A DNA stretch of 64,000 nucleotides, taken from Datisca glomerata. Lineage: Eukaryota; Streptophyta; Magnoliopsida; Cucurbitales; Datiscaceae. The stretch is from positions 2,468,077-2,532,076 of the forward strand of contig QANY01008042.1 in NCBI GenBank assembly GCA_003255025.1, given 5' to 3'. A program made the translations under genes and the position numbers. The number at the start of each line of letters is the position of its first letter. Position 1 is the stretch's first letter. Below, piece by piece: positions 1 to 11,754 of the stretch. The notes beneath the pieces were generated by a model. That model was not told the DNA's origin. It saw only the letters and a list, made by a program, of their open reading frames with translations, and searched no databases.

Positions 1-345
1 TAAAGAAAGAGGTCTTCGAAAGAGATGAGGGATGTGGGAGAGAGAAATAGTTGAAAAAAAAAAAAGGGAAAGGGAACTTAGCGAAGAAGAAAGAGGGGAG
101 AATTAATGGGATTTTAGATAATTCATCCAACATGACAGGTGGGTAAATTAAAAAGATGTTGTGGCATTAAAACTACTTGCAACATAATGTCACGTAGGCA
201 GATCGTGACGGACCGTTATTATTTTTAAGCGGAGGTGCTACGAAATGTCTAACGTGAATGCAAAATATAACTGTAGGGTATACTTTACAAATTTTTTAAG
301 TGAAGAGTTTAAAATGAAAACTACCTCAAACTGCAGGGGTAAAAT
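1..345 (+). repeat. Dispersed repeat, copy A
   Basis: This stretch resembles the reverse complement of about 61,835-62,170. Shared landmarks are a purine-rich GAAGAAGAAA stretch, a GTCTAAC block near 250 and the string CTGCAGGGGTAAAA near 333. It has no coding potential. The two copies lie near opposite ends of the window in opposite orientation, so this is a dispersed family, not a local duplication. The class is unknown; it could be a MITE or a solo-LTR fragment. The homology was read by eye only. Confidence 0.55.
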
Positions 346-349
346 TATA

Positions 350-2540
350 GTTTACCCTAAGTTTTATATAGCTTAGATCTATTTCGCATGAGATATAACC
401 ATGTAAATAAAAAATAATCATCTATATGAATGATAAAGTATTTTGATCCCCTAGTGTCATTTGGTGAAGGCCCCTCATGTGTCAAAATGAATCAAATCAA
501 ACAATGTTGAAGACGCATAAGTATTATTATTAAAAATGAAGAACATGATGTATTGCAAGTTACATGATAGACAATCAAAATGTTCATCAATAACAGAACC
601 TAAGTTATCGCTAGAAACTATAGAACTCAATTGACTAAACGAGACATGATCTAAACAAGGGTATCAAAGATTGAGATATATCATTTACATAGCCATTACA
701 TAACGGCAAAGTATGTGTCCTTTGAAAAAAAGCTAGACATTGTTTGATCTCAAACAAAATAATTTTGGCCATCCAAAATATTTTGAATAGGCAGAGAGTT
801 ATATCATATTTATCCCTGATATACAACAAATTATAGAGTGCCAAAATTAATAATAATAGTAATAAAAAACTGTTAATTAAGGCTATGCAAGTTAGAGAAT
901 CAAAGCCACACCGGGCCTGATCAAATCGGAGAAAGGGAAAAGGGTTTTTAGGCAAATAAATCATTTAGAAATTTTATTTTGTTAACTAGCTAGTAATAAT
1001 AATAATTAAAAAAATAATCATTTTATAAAATTCAACAAAATTACTTTTTTTAATATCCATCAACTACATTTATTTTAATTAATAACTAAATTAAATGATT
1101 TTTGAGTTTTTTTAAGTATCACAAAGAGATTTGGATTATCAGTCAGAGATTTGGATTATCAGTCAGAGATTTACCCATTTAAGTTACTTAAAAAATAAAA
1201 GAATGAATTATTATATTTAATTTTAAATAATAAATATTTGGAATTATTTTTGTATATAACTATTTAATTATAAATAATAAATTTTATTATTATTTATACA
1301 ATTTAAATATATTAATAATCTTATATATATAAACAAACTAAGATTATATTTTTTCATATTGAATATATTTGTGTTATTCTTACAATACATACAATATGTA
1401 TTAACCTATACTACTAAATATTTTTGTTAATAGTCATTTATTATATTTTAATATGATTTATGTAGCTAATTATTATCTGAGATGATGAATTACTTTATTA
1501 TTTTTTTATAAATTCATAAATAATTATGATGATATTTATGTAAATATTTATTGCAATCCATATAAATATAAAGATTTTTTATGTAAACAAAATTCTGTAA
1601 ATACATTGAAGAAAAAAATCTGCAAATATTTATTCCGAGTTTATATTAATTTACTTTATTAGTAAATACATATTTGCCTAAATATCACTATTAATACCCC
1701 TAAAAACTACTATTAATTTATTTTAAAGAATTTCTCCATGAAAATATGCTTTTCATGAAAAAAAATTGTAGATTTCAAACTAAAAGTACGTCTACTTTAA
1801 AGAGTATTATTACTCTAAATTTATAAATAAATTTACCTAAAATCTTAACTAATTCCTATAAAAATAAGGGATTGCCCCATTTTTAGACTAGTATGCGTTT
1901 AAGTAATGAATTTATATAAATAATTATAGAAAACATGTTAAAATAATTAATTTTTCATCAATTACACAAGTAGTTATAGAAATTAAAGGGACCAATAAAT
2001 AAGAAAATTAGATATAACTAATGAAAATAATATTATTATGTCGTATAACATACCTCATGTATATAATAACTTTTTTGTGAATTTTGTGTCATAAATTAAA
2101 GTGTTAATAAGATTTTTTTTGGTATTATTAGTGTTAATTAGATATTTTATATATCTTATGTATACATTTTTTGTCTTACACTTTTTCGGTATATTCTCTC
2201 AAATTTCATATTGTTTAGATAAGAAAATCTAAATATTTTTTTAAATTTGTTAAAGAGCAATTCGGTAATGATTTTTTACTTATAAATGATACACAAATTT
2301 TTTTAGTCATTTGTTTTAATATATAATGAATATATTAATTATTTAGAATATATCATTTTATTTATTGTTTAATAATTAATAGTAATTATCTTGGAGAATG
2401 GTGGAATTGGAATAAAAAAGTATGGTCAAACTAACTTAATTATTAGCTTAATTATATTTTAAAATGACTAAAAAACTATAGCATCCTACTAGAATGGTTA
2501 AATGTTATAATTTTTTTAAGAAAAAATTGAATAGTGGGTT
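350..2540. other. AT-rich intergenic DNA, no gene seen
   Basis: This is very AT-rich sequence with frequent stops in all frames and no recognisable protein motif. The only structure I see is a 20-bp direct repeat (AGAGATTTGGATTATCAGTC) present about 2.4 times at 1,125-1,173. Short open frames here look like chance. Confidence 0.6.
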
Positions 2541-3100
2541 GGTACAGGTGTTAGGCTAGAACAAATGTCGGGCTGAGAAGCGGAGCGGATCGTGGTTCCC
2601 ACAGGTCGAGCAGGCGCACGGGTCGTAGCTCGTAGCAAGGCCGAGCGGCTCGAGCAGGTGTGGGCAGGTGCGAGGGTCGTACCGCGTGGGAGGTTTCAGG
2701 GTGGGGATGATAGACCGAGGTTATTCAGAATAATGTGTCAGCGGCCAAGGAGAAGAACAAGTGTGGCTGTATCGATAGACGATGGATGGTGGCGGCAGCC
2801 GCAGTGATGAATGGCAGGAGCAATGTCCTTTGATTCATTACGAGCAGGGGAGAGAATGAAACAAAATTGACCAATAAGTCTAGCAAGAACAGAAAAATTA
2901 GAACTTTAGCTTTGATACCATGATAAGTAACTCGGTATATTCAATATGTATATACATACATACATATATAAGAATATGTACATGACAATGCCTAGATTAA
3001 ATATACGTAAGCATGTAGTATAATGTACAATACAATAGAATAGTATGAATGTGGGCAGTTATCCAATGTAGATTAAATATACGTAAACATGTTGACAAAG
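2541..3100 (-). repeat. Possible Ty1/copia remnant
   Basis: A GC-rich island (about 2,560-2,820) sits abruptly in AT-rich DNA. On the minus strand, 2,920-2,909 reads TGGTATCAAAGC, one base from the initiator-Met tRNA primer binding site typical of copia elements (TGGTATCAGAGC). This suggests an LTR lying to the right and the leader or gag start to the left. No gag protein could be recognised and no LTR pair was found. The short plus-strand frame at 2,592-2,807 is not convincing. Confidence 0.3.
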
Positions 3101-3844
3101 TTGAAGTTATGTAGCAACCACTGCAGTTAGTTGGATAACTATTCTTAAGTAAAGGGGTACTTAGTTCTTAGGGTCATGTTCGAGCTTGTGTAGGCTAAGA
3201 GAAATTATAGCAGTCGACCACATTGTCGCCCTGAATGATGTATGTTCGATAAAAAAATGAACGATTTAGATCTATTATGACTTGAAAAAAAAAAGATAAA
3301 ACAATTAAATAAATAAAATCTATTTTTTATTTCTGTTTTTAAGCATATCTGAGTCATTTAATTCTAAATCAACGGACCACAACTAAAGGTGGTTCCCACA
3401 ACCACAATGTGGTGGCTAAACTCAATAACTTCTCGTGGGCCAATTGTCCATGGTAGTTCGAAGTCAACATGGCGAGCATGCCATGTAGATTGTAGCATGG
3501 TAGTTCGAAGTCAATAACTTCTTGTGGATCAAGTAGTCACCTCTAGTTTGATAAAAAAAAGTAGTCACCTCTAGGTTAGAAGCATGACACCTCAGGCTAA
3601 ATTCATATGAACACTCTATTTTCATCGTGCTCCATAAACTTGATCTTGACAAGAGTCAGGTTTCCCGAAATTTACTTTAAGGGGATATCGAGGCTAACTC
3701 AGTATTAAGAATGTTAGGAAAAAGCATCTCTGGCACCCACACATAGAAAGTTCGAAACATGACCACATATGAAAAGATTACACTTTCTGCCAAATAGATT
3801 CGTGCACGTTAAGATTGTATCCTGTCATCATTTCAAATTAGCCG
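3101..3844. other. Intergenic, no gene seen
   Basis: There is no coding signal. Short local repeats occur around 3,447-3,570, where TGGTAGTTCGAAGTCAA and AGTAGTCACCTCTAG each occur twice, which suggests small replication-slippage events. Confidence 0.5.
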
Positions 3845-4090
3845 TTCCGTTAATTTAACTGATAAAAGATTATATATGGATCAATTTTCTATATTTTTAC
3901 TGGAGATTGGGATCATAATGGAGATTGGGATCATGATATATGAACTTTCTATACGACTCATTTTACCAACCGGTTTCATCATTACTTTAGCAATGTTGGC
4001 AGCTCAACCAATTAGTTGGGATTCCTGATTATTCTATTTCTTAATTTTAAGAATGAATAGCTGTCAAATAGGATCACTTTTCGTCCAAGT
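3845..4090 (+). pseudogene. ndhD: Nuclear plastid DNA: decayed ndhD fragment
   Basis: The sequence matches, with many substitutions, the plastid NADH dehydrogenase-like complex subunit 4 gene around the peptide [12 protein letters not shown]. The same segment occurs more intact at 28,437-28,664. Here the ACTGGAGATTGGGAT stretch is followed by a short extra copy of GGAGATTGGGATCAT, and several codons are altered. The homology appears to run a little further right than in the other copy, up to about 4,088 (peptide region QIGS). It is a non-functional fragment without start or stop, and a nuclear or mitochondrially routed transfer cannot be told apart. Confidence 0.8.
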
Positions 4091-4293
4091 GGCAGTAACA
4101 AATCTTTCTCTGAATTGCAAAAAACTGGTCCATTTACAAAGTGGAATTTGGTCTATAACACAATGGGTGTAAAGAAAAAATATTTAAGAGATGAAAGAAC
4201 AGCCAAACTACAAAAGCAAACAAAGTTGTACATTATACACACTATAACGAACTCTTCCAAAAACCTATTAGTCTTACATGAATACTATGTCAA

Positions 4294-7200
4294 CTACGAT
4301 ATGCTTTCATCATATTTTGCAGTGAAAGTCGTAGTCGTTGGATTGGTTGATGTTGTTCCATATGATAAGGTTGAAGTATCAAGGTTGTCTGATCCAGAAG
4401 AAACAGTATAAGACGAATGATCCTTTCCATCACGCCTATTTTTATTTGGTTCCCTTACTTTTAGATCCATGAAGTCGGATATTAAGCCTGGTTTTGAGAT
4501 ATTATCATCATCCACATCCCTTTGACCAGTTAACATCTTGACAACAGTTGACATGGATGGCCGGAGCTTTGGACTGTCTTGGGTGCATAGAAGACCAATC
4601 TTTAGATATCGGCAAGCCTCCTCGGCATCAAAATCACCATTCAGTGCTGTATCTACTAGCCCAACCAGCTCTCTACGTTCAAAATGCTCCCACGTCTGCA
4701 ATAACAGACTCCACTCATCAATATCACTAGTTACCCTTCAGTATCAGGGTTAAAAGCATGGCAACAGAGAACTGTTAGTAGCACTCATAACCAATTACAG
4801 GTCAAAGAAAAACAATACATAAACTAACCAAAGTTTTAAACTCCACATTACCAGATATATTGTATGTATATGTCTGTGTATCACATTATCCACACATGCA
4901 TATACAAATTCCGTTGCGGATGTGCATGTATATGGATATCGACAAAAAAAAGTATACGTATATGGATGCACGCATAGTAATGTCTGAAACATCACTAGAC
5001 TGCTGTAAACTAGTACTATTTGTGCACGATGGATGGCATCCTTTGACTTTCATTTTGGTTGCACATGGCAGTAAGATGCAACACATCAAAAGGACATAGA
5101 AATCCATCTGTGACAACATATTAAAAAAATAAATTTGCCTGAGGGTACCATAAATTCAAGGATAGAACAATGGGAAATGACTGAAATTTAAAAAAACTGA
5201 CAACTGTTTTTCTACTTGATACAAATTGTTTCAAATCAAGAAGTTTCTGATGATTCTACAAACCATTCCGCAAATGCTTAATTAACTGATCAAACTATCA
5301 TTTAAGTTAGTCAGCTGTAACCAGTTAGACTCAGAGTTACAGTTATAAAGGAAAAAATTCTCCAACCATGTGAAACGGTGCTGGGTAACTGTTCGCATAT
5401 TAGCATCTTCATAACAGAGGTTTTCTTTACATGCGTTGCTGCGTTGGTCAAATATGTGTGCTTTTCTCTGAGTTACATAAACTAGCTCTGAAATGTTATT
5501 TCTCAAATACATCATTGTTTTCAAAGCTAAAACAGTTAATCAGTCTGCTCATACGAGTATCACCATACAACTTAAGAAGTTTCAAATGCAGCTTATGAGC
5601 ATACGGTAAGAAAACTTCACAAAAAATGAGCACAAGCTATACTATATCTATTTCAGGAAAATATAGTTGCACGAAATGCTTCAAAAGAAATCATACCCTT
5701 TCTAAGAGATATTGTTCTCCAAGTGGTAGCTGTGTATTAGTGTTACACCTTCCACTGACTATTTCCACAAGAAGGACGCCAAAACTGTAAATGTCTGATT
5801 TCCGAGTCACTCGCCCTCTAATTGCATACTCTGGTGCCAGATAACCACTAAACAACAAGCAGAAATGAATACAAATCTATATACTCATCGAAAACAAAAA
5901 ATAAGGAAGAGATTTAAAGATGTAGACGATGTTATGATAGCTAAAGAGAAGGAGCACAGGATTTTGATAAACTGACATCCTAATAGCTAGGAATCAGAAT
6001 GCAAATCAGTGCAAGAAAAATTATTCCATTGACAAAGGTGAATCATGTAAATTTTGTTTTATTAAAGAATAGTTCTAGGGTGACCAAGTTTTAAGTGATT
6101 AAGTGATGTGCCAATCATTTATAAGTTGGTCTTTTATGATTCTTTAAAATAATTTGATAAATTAACCTATGAACGACGTCACTTGGTCAATTACTTGGTA
6201 GGGGTGTTCAAAACCAAACCAAACCGGCCGAACCAAAAAAGGTTGGTTCGGTCGATTCTTTGTGTGTTTGGTTCGGGAAAATTGCCGAACCGAAGTTTCA
6301 GTTCTGTTAGGATTTTTGGCGGTTTTCAAACTGAACCTAACCAAACCAAAACGTTAAGTTTATATATATATTTTATATATAATTTCTTATAAAACAGAGC
6401 CAAACCAAACCGAAGTAAAACTTTTATTTTATATTTGTTTTTTTCAATAATATCATTTAAAAAATATTTTTAATTAATAATACCGAACCGAAAAACCGAA
6501 CTGAAACTCACGGTTCGGTTCTTTTAGCATTCACGGTTCGGTTCGGTTTTTCGCCAAAAACCGACCGAACCGAACTGTGAACACCCCTATTACTTGGTCG
6601 GTGTAGAATTACTCTTTATTAAAAGAACAGAATAAATTTTCTAAGTACATACGACCGAACCGAACCGTGAACGCCCCTATTACTTGGTCGGTGTAGAATT
6701 ACTCTTTATTAAAAGAACAGAATAAATTTTCTAAGTACATACTACTAACCATCAAGTTTCTATATATGTTCCAATGAATTACAAGATTTCTTGTCATACA
6801 GAAACAGCTTCATCCATATGCAAAAGACTTCGAAAGGATAAATGTTTGGTACAACTACTAGACCATTGGATCTAAGACATACTCTTAGTAGAAAGTTTTC
6901 ATGAAATCGTTAGGACACAAATCCAAAAAAAAAAAAACCAAGGCATAACAACTATGTTTATGAAATCTGGTTTTACATTTGTGACAGAAATTGAGAGCCT
7001 TACATTGTTCCTGCGACACGCGTGCTTACGTGAGTCATGCTGGCGGGAAGGAGTTTTGCAAGGCCAAAATCTGCTATTTTCGGGGATAGGTCGCGATCGA
7101 GGAGGATATTGCTTGCTTTGATATCTCTGTGAATGATATGTGGTCGTACTTCCTCATGAAGAAAAGCCAGCCCCCGTGCAACTTCAATGCAAATTCTACA

Positions 7201-8260
7201 TCTTGTTCGCCAGTTAAAATGGATCTTTCCTTTTCCTGAAAAAATAACAGCTTTAGTCCCTCCAATATTTTAGTCGAAACTAAATGATTGCATAATGCTT
7301 TACTGAACAAATGGATGTTGATGCTGACAATATAATACAAAAAGCCAATGCACAAGAAAACAACACAAAAAATCACATTATACACAAAGAAAAGTTTCAA
7401 GAATGAAAATTCTTTTCCACGAAATCAAGCACAGACCAAATAATATATATGAAATTCCTTCTTATTTTTCGTTAGTATAGAAGACTCGTCATACCCAGAA
7501 GAGTTTGTGCAAGACTATTGTTTTCAAGGTAGTTGTATACCAGAATTCTCTGGTTTTGTTCCACACAACAGCCGTAGAGCTCAACTAAGTTTTCATGCTT
7601 TATCTCTGATATCACATTAATCTCTGTCAGAAATTCATTCAACCCTTGTCTTGATTCAGGTGAAAGGACTTTTATAGCTGCAAATCTTCCATCCTTTAGC
7701 TTCCCCTGATCATCAACAAATATATATGATTTTATTTATGAGGCAAAGAACTAATATCAATTTTCAAATGCTTCAAAAGTAGGCAATATTAACAGTACAT
7801 GAAAAAAAAGTTGTCATGCAGGTACCTTATAGACAGAACCAAAACCACCTTCCCCAACTTTATTCGCTGGACTAAAATCATCAGTTGCGATCCTTACTTC
7901 TTTATAAGTGTAAAATTTGACATTGTGAATGCCTGACAATTCTGTTCAAACATTTTGCCATATTAAGTTTAGGAGAGGAACTAAGGAACTAAGCTTGTCT
8001 GTCATTAATAACATATTAGACATGACTTGCAATTGGGTAAAAAAAGGCTGCAAGTTTAAGAGAGGAACTAAGGAACTAAGCTTGTCTGTCATTAATAACA
8101 TATTAGACATGACTTGAAAACCTAAAATTTTCACCCGCAAATAATAATTTAATTTATCCTCATAATTGTATTATATCACTTCAGCATTACCTTCATCCAC
8201 ATCAAAACTGCCTCTAGCAGGACCGGACCTCTTACTGAATAAGAAAGGAAAACAAGTCAT
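4294..8260 (-). CDS. CRPK1: Receptor-like cytoplasmic Ser/Thr kinase (CRPK1-like)
   Basis: I build six exons: 8260-8191, 7941-7826, 7705-7495, 7235-7004, 5847-5697 and 4695-4294. All introns are GT/AG and the joined frame is open for 393 codons. The kinase core is complete: Gly loop [10 protein letters not shown] (53-62), Lys74 in AAIK, Glu90, HRD Asp170 in [18 protein letters not shown] Asp188 and APE Glu216. There is no signal peptide or membrane segment. The N-terminus starts MTCF, with a cysteine that might be lipidated. The C-terminal tail beyond about 330 is Ser/Thr-rich. Length and sequence fit Arabidopsis At1g16670 (CRPK1, about 390 aa), a plasma-membrane-associated kinase reported to phosphorylate 14-3-3 proteins in cold signalling. 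Substrate and function here are inferred. The start is the first ATG of the exon carrying the family N-terminus. Introns 1 and 4 carry repeats listed separately. Confidence 0.93.
6200..6588. mobile_element. MITE-like element with 10-bp target duplication
   Basis: This is a 389-bp element in intron 4 of the kinase gene. Terminal inverted repeats AGGGGTGTTCA and TGAACACCCCT are flanked on both sides by ATTACTTGGT (6,190-6,199 and 6,589-6,598). The interior is built of AACCAAACC / GGTTCGGTT motifs that make it largely self-complementary. A 9-10-bp duplication is typical of Mutator-like elements. It has no coding capacity, so it is non-autonomous. Confidence 0.8.
6562..6741. repeat. 90-bp tandem duplication at the MITE edge
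   Basis: Two nearly identical 90-bp units (6,562-6,651 and 6,652-6,741) each hold the right MITE terminus, the ATTACTTGGT target copy and about 55 bp of flanking intron. They differ at very few positions. The duplication must follow the MITE insertion because it spans the insertion junction. Confidence 0.9.
7965..8116. repeat. 65-bp direct repeat in kinase intron 1
   Basis: A 65-bp unit beginning AAGTTTA at 7,965 recurs at 8,052 with one visible mismatch and a 22-bp spacer. Both copies are inside intron 1 (7,942-8,190), close to the acceptor of exon 2. No coding effect is expected. Confidence 0.9.
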
Positions 8261-8879
8261 ACTATATGACACAGCTGCCAATTTACGTAAATTCAAGGTA
8301 TGTTGAAACAAAACCACCCTTCAACACCTGCCAGACTGACAATCAAACAGAAAACTATTTTAGATTTACAATCCTACAAAAACATTAGTCAATAATTCCA
8401 AAAATGACTCATGTCAAAACTATCGTGGAGTAATAAGATGATTATAACTAAAGGTCCATTTTTTAATCCATTGGGTTCGTCCTTCTATCTTCTTTTCGTT
8501 CTACAATATTCAAAATAACAATTTCTTTTTGTCATAAAATGTTTTATTTCAGAAGGAAATTGCTCTCACCAAAAGTTAAGCAAAATATTGGATACCCATA
8601 ATTGAGAAGATATGATGCATTAAACACTAGTTATATACAGCACAGTGCGTTCTAGTTCCCTGCAATATTAAAATTTCAGCATAATATAGTTGATTTGTGG
8701 TAATATCACAAAGAAAATGTCTAAGGAATTACATAATTATGAAGAGGAGAGCATAGATAGCGTTCGAGTTGGTGCTGTTTTTGTATCAGTAAAAGTATAT
8801 TTGGAATAAAAAACAGAGAAGTCGGATCTAGGAAAGATCTAACTCTATATGTGGGATAAAAGAATAAGTCTAGTCTTTC

Positions 8880-9320
8880 AAAGTAGAAACAAGAGCTCCC
8901 CAAAAAGTATTATAAGCCATTCCGGAATCATCAAAAGCTCTATCATTCCCCTCCAGCCCAAACAAAACATAAGGGGATCAAATTCCACAATTATGAATCA
9001 AAATGCATTCTGTTCTGCCTGCTCCTTTCCAGTTCCACAAAAAGCTCTTCACCGAGCTCGGCATGACCCAACAACACTCTGCCTTGAGCAAAATCCAATT
9101 CTAGAAAGGAAAAATGAAGGTGAGGCACAATGGAGAAAGATGTGTGAATTAGACTCCTCATTCTTTCTGCAAAGGGGGCATCTATTAACAAATTGAAGCC
9201 TCTTCTATTAAACTGTCAAATTAGCATCCCAAGCTGCAGACCACAAAAAGCAACCCGGTCCTCGCCTCGGAGGAGCTCCACTTTTCCACACTTTTCCCAG
9301 CAAGTGTTCTGGAGAACTAA
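8880..9320 (-). mobile_element. LINE fragment with zf-RVT motif
   Basis: Minus-strand translation shows the tail of a plant LINE polyprotein. A GCFLWSAAWDANLT motif (about 9,255-9,210) is followed by the reverse-transcriptase-associated zinc-binding motif NRCPLCRKNEES (about 9,190-9,150) and HIFLHC. Frames shift and stop between blocks. It lies between the kinase start codon and a likely 5' UTR exon, so it is probably intronic. The fragment is dead and truncated at both ends. Confidence 0.75.
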
Positions 9321-9590
9321 GGCCCAATGAAAGACTTGATGTTATAGAAAACCAATTCCCCTAAGATCCAGAACCAAAAATATCTTGCGGTCAAAGATAA
9401 AACTTCAGTAGCCTCTCGATTAATCAGACAAATAAGCATAAGCAGTGAGCACCTTGATAATCAGAATCCATTTCACAAATTCAACGAAAAACAGCCCAAA
9501 AAGTATCACTGATCACTACAAGAAAAATTAAGAACAGCCACAAGCACAACAGTAACAGCAAGAAGAAAAAAAGAAGAAGATAATGCATAC

Positions 9591-9715
9591 CTGAAGCTAA
9601 ACTGATCTCGGAAACAAAAGATGGATGGATGGTCTGAAGACTATCGTTGGCCGTGTAAGATGGAAAATGAAGATGAAATAATGGAGTTTTTGGCTTTAAG
9701 GAGAACAATAAATAG
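9591..9715 (-). other. Probable 5' UTR exon of the kinase gene
   Basis: On the minus strand this pyrimidine-rich stretch ends at TTCAG followed by GTATGC at 9,590-9,585, a good splice donor. A TATTTATT string at about 9,712-9,705 could be a TATA-like element. The distance to the coding start (about 1.3 kb) fits a long 5' UTR intron. The right border and transcription start are guesses. Confidence 0.4.
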
Positions 9716-10261
9716 CCTGATAAGTCTATGAAGGCATGCGTACTCCATTGTTGAATTTTCTAAATTCCTCGTTCATTTGTTTTTTTTGTTCAAATAAATC
9801 CCTCGTTTGTTAAATTCATTAATACTGATTAAGAATCTTAATTATTAGTCAGTTCAACTAATCAGAAAAATCCTATTTCTGCCTTTTTTTTTAATATTTG
9901 ACTCGTAGCCCGGTGAAAAAGAAGTTATATTTCTGCAATTTAATTTTTCAAAAATATTTACAATAAACTCATCCGTATAAAAATAGGTAGGAATTAGGAA
10001 GAGGAGTTGACCCCATTACCTAACATCAAACATTATATCCACTTACTAGTACTGATGTCTCACCATTAAGTCTCTAATATCCATTAAAGAAAGTTGAACC
10101 TTATAACTCAGTAAAAAAATTCAACATTTTAAGCAGTTGAGCCACTCTTGAGGAAAGAATGAGCTTCTTTAGATATAAAGAAAGTATTGCTCAATAGGAG
10201 AGGTTAACTACTACATTTCTTTTTGAAAAATAAAAAAACAACACCGTTGTTTTTAGGAATT
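9716..10261. other. Intergenic, no gene seen
   Basis: AT-rich sequence with no recognisable gene or repeat. The kinase promoter would lie at the left end of this stretch, since that gene is read leftwards. Confidence 0.5.
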
Positions 10262-10716
10262 TAAAATATTTCAAGGGCTTAACATAGATGGGACTCTCGA
10301 TACGGAGTCTCATGCACTAGGAGATATTTTTCGGGATAATCAAGGCTCGGTCAGAGGGGCTTTTGCAAAGCGCTGCGAGGGTAGCCCTCCCCCGATCATT
10401 GTTGAAGCCTTAGCTATTTTGGAGGGGCTCAATCTTACCAAACTCTAAAACTTAAATCCCATTACAGTTGAATATGACTCTCTAAATGTAATTAATTTAC
10501 TTATATCATCCCCTAAAGATGCTTTAAAGTTAGGACTTGTTGTTTCAAAGTGTAAAGAGACCCTCTCCTCGATTTTTAAGCCTTCTTTTTCTCAGATTCA
10601 TCGTGTTTGTAATGAGACAACCCATAGCTTTGCCGTATTGGCTTATCTGTTGTTGATTCAGTTGTATGGAGGGAGTCGACACCCCCTATTATTGTCGACA
10701 TCATATTTCTTGAGTA
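10262..10716 (+). mobile_element. LINE fragment: RNase H-like C-terminus
   Basis: Translation gives a decayed RNase H-like domain (RVT_3 type). The start LNIDGTLDTES is followed by RDNQGSVRGAF, then EALAILEGLNL and EYDSLNVINLL, the usual order in plant LINE polyproteins. There is an in-frame stop near 10,446. After a frameshift, the tail reads VWRESTPPIIVDI and ends in TAG at about 10,714, matching the usual LINE C-terminal ending. Only the 3' end of the element is left. Confidence 0.75.
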
Positions 10717-10843
10717 GTGTTTTCTGTATTTGTTGGTCAGTATAAAAAAGGGGTTTAAAATAAATAAAGAGAGAAAAGCGTGTGTAATTTTAATTTTGGC
10801 TTTTAATAATTGTAATTAGATTTAAATAAAAAATAATTTTAAT

Positions 10844-10968
10844 TGGATTAGAAGTCAAATCTCGTGTCCTAATCATCGCCCCACCCCTCTTCACAAACAG
10901 TGGTGGACTCAAATTCTCAAAGTCAAGACCGTGCAAAAGAAAAAAAAAGAGATTTGACTTCTAATCCA
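10844..10968. repeat. Inverted repeat, 20-bp perfect arms
   Basis: TGGATTAGAAGTCAAATCTC at 10,844-10,863 is the exact reverse complement of 10,949-10,968, with an 85-nt loop. Weaker complementarity continues outwards for about 15 bp. It could be a small MITE or a hairpin left by an inverted duplication; no target duplication was seen. Confidence 0.8.
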
Positions 10969-10984
10969 TTAAGTATTATGTATT

Positions 10985-11754
10985 TTTTTCTTAAAAGAAA
11001 AAAAAAGAGAGAAACAATTACATATGTTTTAATTTTAAACTTACAAATGTCAAGTTTTACAAAAGTTTTCACATTACGTAAAAAATGAAATTTAATAGAT
11101 AAATTATGTGTTCGGTCCCTAAACATATTATTTTGATATATAAACTTTATTTTATATAGTTACACCTTAAACATGTTTTTAATTTATGACATGTTTATTT
11201 ACATTCAAAATTAGACGAAGACTCATAACTGCTTTCCCTCAGAATTATAATCAGTAACCAGAATATTTATGATAAGAATCATTATTTGTGTTTATTGAGT
11301 TAAATAATCAAAATCAAGTTATATGAAATTACTAAAATCATTTAGGAAAAATGAATATGATATTATTTGTTTAATTATTTTTACTATTTCTATTTTTATT
11401 TTAATTTATATATATATTATTTATTGTTATCTCTCTCACACATATATTAATGATATTATATATTATTTATATAATATTTTAGTTATATACTATTTTTAAA
11501 TAATATTATTTACATATTAACCAACTGCGTATACTTCCATATGATGTCAGGAATTTAATAATTATGTATATTAACTAAATAACAATATACTTTTTAGGCC
11601 ATAAAGGACTATTTTACAGTCCATTCCAATTCCAAATTTCCTAAGAATTCAATTCCGTACATGCTCGGATTGGATTTCGGGTGGTCAACATGCAGTAACA
11701 TGTTATTATTAATTTTTAAATACACACGGTGTTTTTTTTTTCCAAGACTCTAAA
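10985..11754. other. AT-rich intergenic DNA
   Basis: Low-complexity AT-rich sequence with TA-rich runs at 11,400-11,520. No gene or clear repeat. It ends in a T-run followed by CCAAGACTCTAAA directly before the first gypsy LTR; a similar string recurs after the far end of that element. Confidence 0.5.

Noticed and set aside
635..964. 109-codon minus-strand frame
   Set aside because: No known motif, AT-rich composition like its surroundings, no splice or promoter context.
3845..4090. Idea that both ndhD copies end at the same breakpoint, implying one captured mosaic
   Set aside because: The left copy continues past the other's breakpoint into further ndhD-like sequence, so a shared breakpoint is not supported.
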